A DNA stretch of 64,000 nt, from positions 141,002 through 205,001 of the forward strand of contig JBBDYG010000013.1 of NCBI GenBank assembly GCA_040901765.1, given 5' to 3'. Numbering within the stretch: position 1 is the stretch's first letter; each line of letters opens with the position of its first letter. The DNA comes from JBBDYG01 sp040901765. GTDB lineage: Bacteria > Planctomycetota > Planctomycetia > Pirellulales > Lacipirellulaceae. Under the pieces are notes generated by a model. The model was not told the origin of the DNA and did no database searches. It saw only the letters and a list, made by a program, of their open reading frames with translations. The position numbers were made by a program, and so were the translations under genes. Positions 50,841 through 59,889 of this stretch are shown one piece after another.

Positions 50841-52205
50841 CTACGAGGACGAAGCCTGCCCGCCGCGGTGGGCGTCGTGGCTAACTTTGTTGCGCCCCAA
50901 GGCGAATGCCGCGGCCACGCCGCTGAGCGCGAGCAGGCCGATCATGTTGGGGAAGATTTGCAAGCCATTAAGCACGTCGCCCCAGGCCCAAACGAGGTCG
51001 ACTTTCGCCATCGCGCCGAACGGTATCAGTGCGCAATAGAGCCAGCGAAAGGGCCCGACGACGCGGGGGCCGAAGATGTATTCGAGGAACTGTTCGCCGT
51101 AGTACGCCCAACCGATCAGTGCGGAATAGCCGAACAGAAACATCGAGATGGCAACCATCCACCCGCCGACAGTCGGCATCGCGGCGTTGAATGCAACTGC
51201 CACGGCGGCGGAGCTTTGGGCGTCGCTCTTCCAGGCCTCCGTCACGAGCAGGCAAAGCGCAGTGAGGGTGCAGGTGACGAACGAAATAATGAACACCTCC
51301 ATCATCGCCTGCAGGCCTTGTTGCGACGGGTTTTCGGTTTTGGCCGTGCCGTACATGACGGCGGCCGTGCCGTAGCCGGCTTCGTTCGCGTAGACCCCGC
51401 GGGCAAGTCCGTACCGAAGTGCGACGTAAACCGCGGCACCCTTGGCCGTGCCCATTCCCGCTTCGCGCGAGAACGCCTGCTCAAAAACCAGTTGCAACAC
51501 TTCCGGCAAGCGGGATGCGTGCATCAAGAGAACAATCAGTCCGCCAATCACGAAGAATCCCACTTTGAGCGGCGACAAGAATTCCGCCGCGCGGCCGATC
51601 GACTTGATGCCGAATACGATGACAAGCAGGGTCAGGACTGCGAGAACAACCCCCGTTAGCCCGGTATTGACGCCAAACTCGCTCTCGACAACGACCGCGA
51701 CCGAGTTGGGTTGTGTGAACGGCGTGGTAAAGAGGACGGCGATCCCGGCGACGAATGCGTAAATCCAGGCGAGGGCCGGCGAACCCAGGCCATCGCGGAG
51801 GTAGTACATCGGTCCAGAATAAACATACTCGCCGCGGACGATGCGGTAGTGAACGCCGAGCACCGCTTCGGCGAACTTGACTGCCATCGCGAGCACGCCG
51901 TAACACCAAATCCAGAAGAGCGCGCCGGGTCCGCCTTCGATGATCGCCGTCGCCACGCCGGCGATATTGCCGGTGCCGATGGTGGCCGCAAGGGCTGCCA
52001 TGAACGTCTGAAACGGCGCGAGCGCGCCGCGGGCCCCGCTCTGCTGGCGGGCAAACATGGCCCGGGCAGCTTCGGGAAAGCGGCGAAACTGAACGAATCC
52101 AAACCGGATGGTCAGGAACGCGCCAGCGAGAAACAGAACCCCGAAAATCCAGGGCACGAATAGCGCATTGGCGAACGACTCGACGGCATTGGAGATTCGT
52201 TCCAT
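50841..52205 (-). CDS. Alanine/glycine:cation symporter (AGCS family)
   Basis: This 454-residue membrane protein has about ten to eleven helices with the AGCS signatures 'TIGTGNIAGVATAI', 'GPGALFWIWCYGVLAMAVKFAE', 'EVVFTQP'-like 'TTPFTQPNSVAVVVE' and 'GLARGVYANEAGYGTAAVMYG'. It would import small neutral amino acids with sodium. ATG 52205 gives the usual length; 52259 adds 18 residues. Confidence 0.9.
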   Translation of the reverse strand: MERISNAVESFANALFVPWIFGVLFLAGAFLTIRFGFVQFRRFPEAARAMFARQQSGARGALAPFQTFMAALAATIGTGNIAGVATAIIEGGPGALFWIWCYGVLAMAVKFAEAVLGVHYRIVRGEYVYSGPMYYLRDGLGSPALAWIYAFVAGIAVLFTTPFTQPNSVAVVVESEFGVNTGLTGVVLAVLTLLVIVFGIKSIGRAAEFLSPLKVGFFVIGGLIVLLMHASRLPEVLQLVFEQAFSREAGMGTAKGAAVYVALRYGLARGVYANEAGYGTAAVMYGTAKTENPSQQGLQAMMEVFIISFVTCTLTALCLLVTEAWKSDAQSSAAVAVAFNAAMPTVGGWMVAISMFLFGYSALIGWAYYGEQFLEYIFGPRVVGPFRWLYCALIPFGAMAKVDLVWAWGDVLNGLQIFPNMIGLLALSGVAAAFALGRNKVSHDAHRGGQASSS

Positions 52206-52260
52206 GCGCGGTCCATATGCGATTGGAGAAGGTGGACGACTGACCTTTCGGCCAAGCAAC

Positions 52261-52473
52261 TTACCGCAGCTTGCGGAATTCGTCCACGGTCAATCCAGCG
52301 TCCCGCACGATTCCTCCCATCGTAAACGCCTTGATGGGGTTGTGACGGGGGAGGGTAACTTGCCGATTCCCATCGCTCATGACGATATGCTTACCCTGTC
52401 GGACAATATCAAATCCCGCCTTCTCAAGCGCGCGGACCGCATCGAGATGGTTCACGCCCGGAACTCGCGGCAC
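52261..52473 (-). CDS. hicA: HicA mRNA-interferase toxin
   Basis: This 70-residue dsRBD-like protein has the HicA active histidine (His29 in 'GFDIVRQGKHIVM') and the family C-terminal pattern 'LPRHNPIKAFTMGGIVRDAG', ending 'LTVDEFRKL'. HicA cleaves mRNA when free of its antitoxin. It lies two bases behind hicB on the same strand. Confidence 0.9.
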   Translation of the reverse strand: MPRVPGVNHLDAVRALEKAGFDIVRQGKHIVMSDGNRQVTLPRHNPIKAFTMGGIVRDAGLTVDEFRKLR

Positions 52474-52475
52474 CG

Positions 52476-52673
52476 CTAAACCCCTACTTCAACTTCATGG
52501 ACTTCCGCGCCTTGAAAGCGGTCGTCGAGGGCAGCCAAGTACTCGCGAATGGCATCTTGAATGTTGTTGAGTGCTTCCTCCTCCGTATCGCCCTCCGACC
52601 AGCAACCGGGAAGGGCCGGCACGGAGACGCTAATTCCTTCGTCGGTGCGATGCATCGCAACTTTGTATTTCAT
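52476..52673 (-). CDS. hicB: HicB antitoxin
   Basis: This 65-residue protein shows the HicB fold: 'YKVAMHRTDEGISVSVPALP' and 'GCWSEGDTEEEALNNIQDAI', then 'REYLAAL'. It lacks a DNA-binding extension, as do many short HicB proteins. It precedes hicA in a two-gene module, here in antitoxin-first order. Confidence 0.88.
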   Translation of the reverse strand: MKYKVAMHRTDEGISVSVPALPGCWSEGDTEEEALNNIQDAIREYLAALDDRFQGAEVHEVEVGV

Positions 52674-52740
52674 TCTCGGCCTCGGTTTCCTTCAGAATAA
52701 CATCGCGCGAGCCCCCGGTGCAATCTCAACTGATCTAGCG

Positions 52741-55407
52741 CTATTTTTTTGACGCGGCCTTTTTCTTCACGCCCTTCTTGGCGGGAGCTTTTTTTGTCGC
52801 CGCTTTGCGGGGGCTTTTCTTGGTCGGGGGTCCGAGCGCCGCCCGCGTGGCCAGCAAGTTCAGTGCTGCGTTAAGTGTTAGCTCATCGGGCGGCTCGCCC
52901 TTGGGGAGCGAGGCGTTGGTAACGCCGTCGCTGACGTACGGCCCGTAGCGGCCATCGAGCAACTGCACAGGATTGCCGGTGACCGGCGAGTTGTCGAAGA
53001 CCTTGAGCGGCTCCTTCTTTGCGGCACCTTGCCGGCCGCGGGCCTTGGGCTGCGCGAGTAGGGCGATTGCTTCGTTCAGCGTGACTTCGATCGGCGAGAC
53101 ACCCCCAGGAAGCGAACGCGTTTCTTCCCCCCACTTTACATACGGCCCGAACCGGCCGTTGTGGGCGACGATTGGCTCGCCGTTTTGTGGGTGACTGCCA
53201 AGCGTGCGCGGCAGTGTCAACAGCTTGAGCGCCGTTTCCAAATCCACGTTCTCGGGTGTCATGCCCTTCAGGAGCGAGGCATTCTGTGGCTTCTCTTCGT
53301 CCTCGGGTGTGCCGCGCTGCACGTAGGGGCCGAATCGGCCGACCTTCAAATAAACCGGCTTGCCGGTTTCGGGGCAGGTGCCCAAAGGCTCGTCGCCCTG
53401 GGCGGCTTGCTCCAAGAGTTCGAGCGCCTTGGCGAGCGTGACTTCGTCGGGAGGCAGGTCTTCCGGCAACGACGCGGTCCGCTCGCCGAGTTCCACGAAC
53501 GGCGAGTAACGACCGACGCGGACGAACACTTCCTGCCCATCGGGCGCTTTGCCAATCAGGATTCGGCTGACTCCGCGAGCGTCAATTTCATCGACCTTGT
53601 GTTCGAGTTGCTTCTTTAGGCCCGGCTTGCCGTTGCCGAAATAAAATGTTTCCAGATACTCGAGCGACTGCCGTTCGCCGCGGCTGATGGCGTCGAGGTC
53701 GTCTTCCATCTGGGCGGTGAACTCGTAGTCCACGAGGCTTTTAAGATGATCCTCCATGAGCTTCACGACGGCAAACGCAACCCAAGTGGGAACGAGCGCA
53801 CCCCCTTTCTTGAAGACGTAGTTGCGGGCTTGAATGGTGTCGATGATCGAGGCATAGGTGCTCGGCCGACCGATGCCCCGCTCTTCGAGCGCCTTGGTGA
53901 GCGCGGCTTCGCTGTAACGGGAAGGGGCCTGCGTTGCATGTTCCTTTGGCAGCAGTTCCAGGCACTTGAGTTGCTCGCCGACCTCGACGGATGGCAGCAC
54001 TCGTTCTTGGTCGGCCAACTCGGCCTGCGGATCGTCGGAGCCTTCCACGTAAGCCCGCAGGTAGCCGGCGAAGTCAATCGTCTTGCCACTCACCTGGAAC
54101 ACGCAGCCGCTCCCTTCGATGGTGATGATGATCCGCCGGCCGTGCGAGTCGGCCATCTGGCTGGCGATGGTGCGTTTCCAAATAAGTTGGAATAGCTTGA
54201 ATTCATCGTCGTTGAGTTGTGAACGAACCGCTTCGGGCAGTTCAAACGGATGGCCTGCCGGGCGGATCGCCTCGTGCGCCTCCTGGGCGTTCTTGACCTT
54301 CGAGCGGTAGAGTCGCGGCTCCGCGGGCAGATATTTGTCCCCGTACTCCGCCGCCACCAGTCGCCGAGCGTCTTCGATCGCCACATTGGCCAGATTCGTC
54401 GAGTCGGTACGCATGTAGGTAATGTGGCCGTTCTCGTACAAGCTTTGGGCCACCTGCATCGTCCGCCGGGCGGTGAAGCCCATCTTGCGGTTGGCCTCCT
54501 GTTGCAGCGTGCTGGTGGTAAACGGCGGGTAGGGCCGGGTAGAGTAGGGCTTGTCTTCGATGTTCGTCACGCGGAACTCGCCGCTGGCGACCCGCTGGAC
54601 GAGTGCCTGCGCTTGGTCGCCATCGAGTAATAGATATTCGTCGTTCTTGAGCTTGCCCGTGCGCGGATCGAAATCCTTGCCGACGGGGATGCGCCGGCCA
54701 TCGACCGACATCAGCGTCGCTTCGAGTTGCTTGCCGTCGGACTTGGCGAACTTCCCGAGCACGTCCCACCAAATTGCGGAGACAAACGCCATTCTTTCGC
54801 GTTCGCGATCGACGATCAGTCGCACGGCGACGCTTTGTACACGACCGGCGGAGAGCTTGGGCCGGACCTTACGCCACAGCAGGGGTGAGACCTCGTAGCC
54901 GTAGAGCCGGTCGAGAATGCGGCGCGTTTCTTGGGCCCGCACCAGCCCATTGTCCACGTCGCGCGGCGACTCGAGTGCCGCGTGGATCGCATCTTTGGTG
55001 ATCTCGTGGAACACGAGCCGATGGACGGGCACTTTCGGTTGCAGCACCTCCATCAAATGCCAGCTAATTGCCTCGCCCTCGCGGTCCTCGTCCGTCGCCA
55101 GATAGAGCCGGTCGGCTAGCTTTAGCTTGTCTTTAAGCAATTTGATCTGCTTGCTCTTGCCGGGCGGCACAATGTAGATCGGCGTGAAGTTGTCGTCGAC
55201 ATTGACGCCCAAGTTGGCCCACGGGAGGCCTTTGTACTTGGCCGGAATCTGCGCCGCCCCCTGCGGCAGATCGCGGACGTGGCCAATGGACGCTTCGACC
55301 GTATAGCCTGGCCCGAGATACTTGCTGATGGTCCGCGCTTTGGCGGGCGATTCGACGATCACCAACGCATGACCAGGTTTCTTGCCCGACGAGGCTTTCT
55401 TAGCCAT
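52741..55407 (-). CDS. topA: DNA topoisomerase I
   Basis: This 888-residue type IA topoisomerase relaxes negative supercoils. It has the Toprim motifs ('VIVESPAKARTISKYLG' and 'DEDREGEAISWH', about residues 15-118), the active-site tyrosine Tyr331 in 'ITYMRTDSTNL', and 'ASIIDTIQARNYV'. From about residue 640 on it has several repeats of the 'G..YGPYV..G' type (topoisomerase C-terminal repeats) instead of zinc fingers. The last 25 residues are almost all Lys, Ala and Pro ('KAPAKKGVKKKAASKK'), a histone-H1-like DNA-binding tail. Confidence 0.95.
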   Translation of the reverse strand: MAKKASSGKKPGHALVIVESPAKARTISKYLGPGYTVEASIGHVRDLPQGAAQIPAKYKGLPWANLGVNVDDNFTPIYIVPPGKSKQIKLLKDKLKLADRLYLATDEDREGEAISWHLMEVLQPKVPVHRLVFHEITKDAIHAALESPRDVDNGLVRAQETRRILDRLYGYEVSPLLWRKVRPKLSAGRVQSVAVRLIVDRERERMAFVSAIWWDVLGKFAKSDGKQLEATLMSVDGRRIPVGKDFDPRTGKLKNDEYLLLDGDQAQALVQRVASGEFRVTNIEDKPYSTRPYPPFTTSTLQQEANRKMGFTARRTMQVAQSLYENGHITYMRTDSTNLANVAIEDARRLVAAEYGDKYLPAEPRLYRSKVKNAQEAHEAIRPAGHPFELPEAVRSQLNDDEFKLFQLIWKRTIASQMADSHGRRIIITIEGSGCVFQVSGKTIDFAGYLRAYVEGSDDPQAELADQERVLPSVEVGEQLKCLELLPKEHATQAPSRYSEAALTKALEERGIGRPSTYASIIDTIQARNYVFKKGGALVPTWVAFAVVKLMEDHLKSLVDYEFTAQMEDDLDAISRGERQSLEYLETFYFGNGKPGLKKQLEHKVDEIDARGVSRILIGKAPDGQEVFVRVGRYSPFVELGERTASLPEDLPPDEVTLAKALELLEQAAQGDEPLGTCPETGKPVYLKVGRFGPYVQRGTPEDEEKPQNASLLKGMTPENVDLETALKLLTLPRTLGSHPQNGEPIVAHNGRFGPYVKWGEETRSLPGGVSPIEVTLNEAIALLAQPKARGRQGAAKKEPLKVFDNSPVTGNPVQLLDGRYGPYVSDGVTNASLPKGEPPDELTLNAALNLLATRAALGPPTKKSPRKAATKKAPAKKGVKKKAASKK

Positions 55408-56069
55408 TACAAATCCTAAAACAGAGCGGTCGATGTACAGAGAATAATGAGTAACAGTAGTTCCAAGTTTGGCGTTTTCCTCGGGGCTTCGACGCCCCCG
55501 AAAGTCTTGCCGCGAAGGCCGTCACCTATCAGCTTTCAGCCAGATAAAACTGAATTGGCTGAGGGCTGACGGCTGATCGCTGACAGCTATTATTTCAACG
55601 TGAAGTTCTCCAAACCTCGGGAATACCACGAACTTGGAATACGCAGTAACTAGCGACTGGTGACTGTGCGAATCTTATCTTGCGCCGGCTGCCGGCGGCG
55701 TGAACGCTGATCTACCGCACGCCAGGACCGGCAAAACCGGAGAGCGGCGACTGGGTCTGATCGTTACGATCGTTTCGGACGGAATGTTTTGCGGTAGGCG
55801 GCATCACTGGTTGGCGCGCTCATCCCAATTTCCAAACCACCGAAAATACTACCCATGCCCGACGCGAGGGCGAATCACAAAACGTGGTTTTCGGGTCATG
55901 GGAATTGACGGGAGTCCTGACTGGGATTGCATTTACGTCGATTGCTCGTACAATTCGCGGATTCCCTCCAAACCCTAGCTAGTCCAATCAGATAGGACCG
56001 CTTTGATTGTCTGTCAAGGGGCAGCCAACGAGTGGGTGCCGATTTTTCGCTCGCAAGGAAAGAACCGAG
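55408..56069. other. Intergenic region between topA and a PpiD-like gene
   Basis: The region holds no gene I can support. It contains a small GGGGC/GCCCC hairpin near 55485-55500, and at 55528-55592 an inverted repeat related to the core of the element at 16325-16480 (identical 17 bases). The short plus-strand frame at 55700-55978 shows no family motif. The AAGGAA at 56055-56060 serves the next gene. Confidence 0.5.
55528..55592. repeat. Inverted repeat of the TATCAGC family
   Basis: The left half (CTATCAGCTTTCAGCCA and on) pairs with the right half, which carries GGCTGA and GCTGACAGCTA units. It shares an identical 17-base block with the reverse strand of 16395-16436. Confidence 0.7.
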
Positions 56070-58592
56070 ATGGCCAGTCCATTTAGTCTGTTCCGCAAGT
56101 ACATGAAGCCCATGATGGTGGTGCTTTGTGGCATGGCCATGCTGGCATTCGTGGTGGTCGATCCGCTGATGCAGTACCTCGGCTCTAGCCCGCAGAGCGG
56201 GCCGGTGGGCCGCGACGGATCAAAAGTTGCCGTCACTTGGAACGACGGTAAATTGACCGAGGACGAGCTTGGCGCTCTCGTCTATCGGCGGCGAATCCTC
56301 GATGCATTTGTGCGTAGTGTCGCTCAAGCCGGGTACGACGCCGCGTACTTGGAGGGCGCCGAGGATCTGCAGCTCGCGGTGGACCCGCTCATGCTGCCAA
56401 TTGAGCCGTCGCAGGGAGTCGAACGCGACGTGGTCCGAACGCAAATCATCGCCGACAAGGCGCGGCAATTGGGAATGTCCGTCAGCGACGAGGTGGCGCT
56501 CGGCTACCTCGACAAGCTCGGCCGCAATCGCGTCACGTTTCAAGAGATGAACATCCTCCTGAACGAAATGTTTTCCCAGCAACGGATCAACAGCCAATTT
56601 GTCATCGACGCCCTGCGGGACGAACTGCTGAAGCAGAACTTCTTAGCGAGCTATAAGTTCACCTTGGCCACCCAGTTGCCGCAGCAACGGTGGGAAGACT
56701 GGCTACAGGTGAACGATCGGGTTATTGTCGAAGCGGCAGGACTTAAGCCCAGCAATTTCATTGCGGAGATCAAAGATCCGACCGACGCGGAAGTACTCGC
56801 GTTCTACGACAAATACAAGGGCGACGAGGTGACTCCTGACTTCCCGGAGAGCACCGAGCTTCCGTCCGCCGCGCCAGGTTTTCGCGTTCCTCGACACCTG
56901 CGACTGCAGTATTTGGAAGCGAATTACGACGCCGTCCTTCAACAAGTAATGACGACGGTTACAGACGCTGAAATCGCCAAATTTTACGATGAAAACAAAG
57001 AGTTATTTATAAAGGCCGATATCGGAGCGGCGGCGGATCCGAGTCCCGCACCAGGAGCCGAACCGGCTCCGCCGGCGGAACCAACCGACGAAGCCACTCC
57101 GGCAGACGACGCGGCGGAAGAATTGTTTGGCACGCCGCAAAACCCCACCCCCGCGGAAGCTCCGCCGGACGCTACCCCAGAAGCTGCCGATGAAAATCCG
57201 CCGACAGAGGAGCCGCCGACGGAGGAGCCGATGGCACCAGCCGAAGAGCCGGCGGCAGAAGAACCGATGACTCCAGCCGAAGAACCGATGGCCCCTGGTG
57301 GCGAGCAATCGCGCGGCGCCGCGCTGGCGGGGCGTTTCCGGCTCGTCGCTTTTCAACAAGAACAAGCTCCTGAGGCGGATGCGGAAGAACCAGCGCAAGA
57401 ACCAGTGGCGGAACCCGCCGCTCAAACGGAACCTGCTGAACAGCCGGCCGACCCACCGCAGACTGAGTCGGCTGAGTCGGCGTCAGCAAGCGATCCACCG
57501 TCTGCAGATCAGCCCGCAGCGTTGCCGGCAGAGACAACTCCGCCGATTACGGAGGGTGAAGCGACCGCCGAAGCAACCGAAGAGAAACCGGTCGAATACC
57601 AGCCGCTTGAAGAAGTCCGCGATGAAATTCGGCGTCGGCTGGCAGGGGACAAGGTGCATGAGCAGCTTCGTGAGAAGATGGATTCCCTGCTCAGCAAGTT
57701 GAATGCGGCGTATTTGCCCTACTTCGACAAACAACTTTCGGCGCGAGCGGAGAAGCAGCCAGAGCCGGAACCACCCGCCGAACTCAAAGATTTGCAAGCG
57801 TTGGCCGAACCGAATGGTTTGAAGTACCACGACACCGGCGACGTATCGGTTTGGGAGCTTCGCAAGCTTCCAGTGATCCAAACGGTTGACGCCAATAACG
57901 AAGCCGATCCGCGGCTCTCGTTGCTGGAGTTGGTCCTCTTACGCTTAAAGAACTATGAACCGGTGGTAACGCGCGACCTCGACGGGAACTACTATTTGGC
58001 GATGAAGACGCTGGACACGCCTGGGTACATTCCAGAGCTAGACGAAGTTCACGATCAAGTGGTGCAGGCCTGGAAGCAGCAGAAAGCCAGCGAGTTGGCG
58101 CTCGCCAAGGCCAAAGAGTTAGCGGCTCAGATCGAAAAAGATGGCGTGACGCTGGGCGATAAATTTGCCAACGACCCACAAGTTCCGGTGGTCGTTACCG
58201 ATCCGTTTAGTTGGCTGACCTACGGGGAGATATCTCCCACCACGGGAGTTGTACCTTTTCGATTGAGCGACCCGAAGCCGGTCGTCGCGGCGGGTCCGGA
58301 GTTCATGCGGGCGGTGTTCCAGCTCGAAGAGGGAAACGTCGGCGCGGTGTTGAACCACGATCACTCGATCGCGTACATCGTCCGCGTTCAACAGCATCTG
58401 GACGATCGCGACACACTGCGCCGCGATTTTCTTGAGGAGATGTCAAACGGCTGGATTGGAGCCAACACCATGGCGCGACGGCACGGCCAGATCGCGGGGA
58501 CGTTTCTGCTGAACGGCCTGACGGAAGATGCCGACGTCGACTGGAAACGCACGCCGGACCAAACTGTTTCGGAGCAAACGGACGAGCCTTGA
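56070..58592 (+). CDS. Membrane-anchored SurA/PpiD-like protein with a Pro/Glu/Ala-rich insert
   Basis: From ATG 56070 the 840-residue protein has one N-terminal membrane helix ('MMVVLCGMAMLAFVVVDPL') and a helical SurA/PpiD-like chaperone region (about residues 60-330) with 'VTDAEIAKFYDENKELF'. A low-complexity segment follows at about 335-525 (repeats of Pro, Glu, Ala), then another helical section ('EEVRDEIRRRLAGDKVHEQL') and a C-terminal domain. I do not see the catalytic parvulin motif where it would be expected. It is probably a periplasmic folding helper without isomerase activity. Confidence 0.7.
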   Translation: MASPFSLFRKYMKPMMVVLCGMAMLAFVVVDPLMQYLGSSPQSGPVGRDGSKVAVTWNDGKLTEDELGALVYRRRILDAFVRSVAQAGYDAAYLEGAEDLQLAVDPLMLPIEPSQGVERDVVRTQIIADKARQLGMSVSDEVALGYLDKLGRNRVTFQEMNILLNEMFSQQRINSQFVIDALRDELLKQNFLASYKFTLATQLPQQRWEDWLQVNDRVIVEAAGLKPSNFIAEIKDPTDAEVLAFYDKYKGDEVTPDFPESTELPSAAPGFRVPRHLRLQYLEANYDAVLQQVMTTVTDAEIAKFYDENKELFIKADIGAAADPSPAPGAEPAPPAEPTDEATPADDAAEELFGTPQNPTPAEAPPDATPEAADENPPTEEPPTEEPMAPAEEPAAEEPMTPAEEPMAPGGEQSRGAALAGRFRLVAFQQEQAPEADAEEPAQEPVAEPAAQTEPAEQPADPPQTESAESASASDPPSADQPAALPAETTPPITEGEATAEATEEKPVEYQPLEEVRDEIRRRLAGDKVHEQLREKMDSLLSKLNAAYLPYFDKQLSARAEKQPEPEPPAELKDLQALAEPNGLKYHDTGDVSVWELRKLPVIQTVDANNEADPRLSLLELVLLRLKNYEPVVTRDLDGNYYLAMKTLDTPGYIPELDEVHDQVVQAWKQQKASELALAKAKELAAQIEKDGVTLGDKFANDPQVPVVVTDPFSWLTYGEISPTTGVVPFRLSDPKPVVAAGPEFMRAVFQLEEGNVGAVLNHDHSIAYIVRVQQHLDDRDTLRRDFLEEMSNGWIGANTMARRHGQIAGTFLLNGLTEDADVDWKRTPDQTVSEQTDEP

Positions 58593-58596
58593 TCGC

Positions 58597-59004
58597 TCAT
58601 CGCTCATCGCTCCTCGCTTCTTCCCCTCCCTCCGCCACGGCGTAAGCAATCGCGTGGCTTCGGCAGTGCGAGATGGATACATGAATCCGCTCGATGCCGG
58701 CTCGTTCGAGGACTTCCTTTGCCCCTCCTCTCAAGGCCACGGTCGGCGCGCCCGATGGTTGGTTGCGGACTTCGATGTCGCGCCAACTGATACCGCGTCG
58801 CCAGCCGGTGCCGAGCGCCTTGAGCACCGCTTCTTTAGCAGCCCAGCGACCGGCATAGTGCTGAGTCGCCGCCTTGCGGGCGGCGCAATAGCCGATCTCA
58901 TGCTCGGTGAAGACGCGGGTGATGAACAGTTCGCCGTGGCGCTCGATCATCTGGGCGATCCGTAGGCATTCGATGATATCGGTGCCGATGCCGACGATTT
59001 GCAT
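58597..59004 (-). CDS. acpS: Holo-[acyl-carrier-protein] synthase
   Basis: This 135-residue enzyme transfers 4'-phosphopantetheine from CoA to the serine of apo-ACP. It shows 'IVGIGTDIIE' with Asp9, and 'RWAAKEAVLKALGTG' with Lys57 and Glu58, the metal and phosphate ligands. It probably loads every ACP in the cell, including the carrier encoded at 16539-16790. It ends four bases from the stop of the convergent PpiD-like gene. Confidence 0.93.
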   Translation of the reverse strand: MQIVGIGTDIIECLRIAQMIERHGELFITRVFTEHEIGYCAARKAATQHYAGRWAAKEAVLKALGTGWRRGISWRDIEVRNQPSGAPTVALRGGAKEVLERAGIERIHVSISHCRSHAIAYAVAEGGEEARSDER

Positions 59005-59026
59005 GAGAGTGTTCTTGGTGTTTCCT

Positions 59027-59124
59027 ACGCCGAAGGCGTTTCACTCCAAAGCCCAGGGTCGCCCGCGCAGCGGCGCACCCTGGGTTGAAGGGAAGTGAAA
59101 ATTCTACCCCGAAGGGGTTGCACC
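59027..59124. repeat. Composite planctomycete repeat, copy 1
   Basis: This 98-base unit carries a small palindrome (GCCGAAGGC), the palindrome CCCAGGGTCGCC with its partner GCGCACCCTGGG around a short loop, and a CCCCGAAGGGG palindrome at its end. The second copy at 59149-59245 is present in reverse orientation. Confidence 0.85.
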
Positions 59125-59148
59125 ATGCGCTCAAGGCATCGTCAACAG

Positions 59149-59245
59149 GTGTAACGCCTACGGCGTAAGCGGCGCGTTAGCCTCGATTACCCAGGGTGCG
59201 CCGCGGACGGCGACCCTGGGCTTTGGAGTTTAACACCTTCGGTGT
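59149..59245. repeat. Composite planctomycete repeat, copy 2 (inverted)
   Basis: Read on the minus strand, this 97-base unit repeats the order of copy 1: ACACCGAAGGTGTT, the 'CTCCAAAGCCCAGGGTCGCC' block, its GCGCACCCTGGGT partner, and a final CGCCGTAGGCG palindrome. The two copies lie tail to tail, 24 bases apart, between acpS and a membrane-protein gene. Confidence 0.85.
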
Positions 59246-59300
59246 AAACGAGAAGCTCGATAGGTAATTCGAAATGCGGAAGTAATTTTTGCACTATTCC

Positions 59301-59774
59301 TCACTCCATGTTACCTTCACCGCGACGACTTCGCAGCGCTACCGCGACTCCCGCGGCGGCGCCGGTCACGATCGCCCCGTCGAGCAGCCACAGCCAACCG
59401 CGGCCTTGGGCCGCCTCTTGGCGCAGATAAACCCACAGGCTTTCTGGCGGTGGCTCACGAAACAGGCTCAATTCAGGCTTTTCGCTGGTAACTTGGTCCC
59501 AGTCATTTAAATGGAATCGGTACAGCGCGAAATGCTGCATGGTCACTAACAAGATTGGAGCCATCACGGTGCCGGCAATCAGCAGCCGGCCGTTTTTAAC
59601 ATCGAACACCCAGGCGATGCCGATAGCCACTGCCCCCAGAGCCGCACCGGTCAGCAGCGACGAGAGCAACAGCGGCGCCAAACCGGCTCGCTGCAGCGCA
59701 GCGGAAGCGAAGGCGATGGCAACGCTCGCGCTCGCGACCGCGCCCAGCCAGCCTACGCTGCGAAGCCACTGCAT
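59301..59774 (-). CDS. Small multi-pass membrane protein of unknown function
   Basis: From ATG 59774 (GGAGGA eight bases upstream) the protein has 157 residues and about four hydrophobic segments ('WLGAVASASVAIAFAS', 'LLLSSLLTGAALGAVAIGIA', 'LLIAGTVMAPILLVTM', 'LLDGAIVTGAAAGVAVAL'). An upstream start at 59861 would translate the palindromic repeat at 59798-59859 into an odd N-terminus and is rejected. I do not recognise the family. Confidence 0.6.
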   Translation of the reverse strand: MQWLRSVGWLGAVASASVAIAFASAALQRAGLAPLLLSSLLTGAALGAVAIGIAWVFDVKNGRLLIAGTVMAPILLVTMQHFALYRFHLNDWDQVTSEKPELSLFREPPPESLWVYLRQEAAQGRGWLWLLDGAIVTGAAAGVAVALRSRRGEGNME

Positions 59775-59797
59775 GAGATTATCCTCCGGCGCGCCGG

Positions 59798-59859
59798 GTG
59801 CCACTGGCTCCGCCAGTGCAATTTGTTCGTTCCAAATGCACTGGCGGAGCCAGTGGCAC
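59798..59859. repeat. Paired 22-base palindromic repeat (GTGCCACTGGC family), second copy
   Basis: Arms 59798-59819 and 59838-59859 are perfect reverse complements of each other, each nearly palindromic, around an 18-base spacer. It matches the element at 36435-36497, with the right arms identical over 22 bases. It lies between two minus-strand genes. Confidence 0.88.
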
Positions 59860-59889
59860 ACGAGTTTAATGATTCGATCAAAGTGGAAT

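Noticed and set aside
59775..59861. N-terminal extension of the membrane protein at 59301
   Set aside because: It would translate a palindromic repeat, and the ATG at 59774 has a strong ribosome-binding site.
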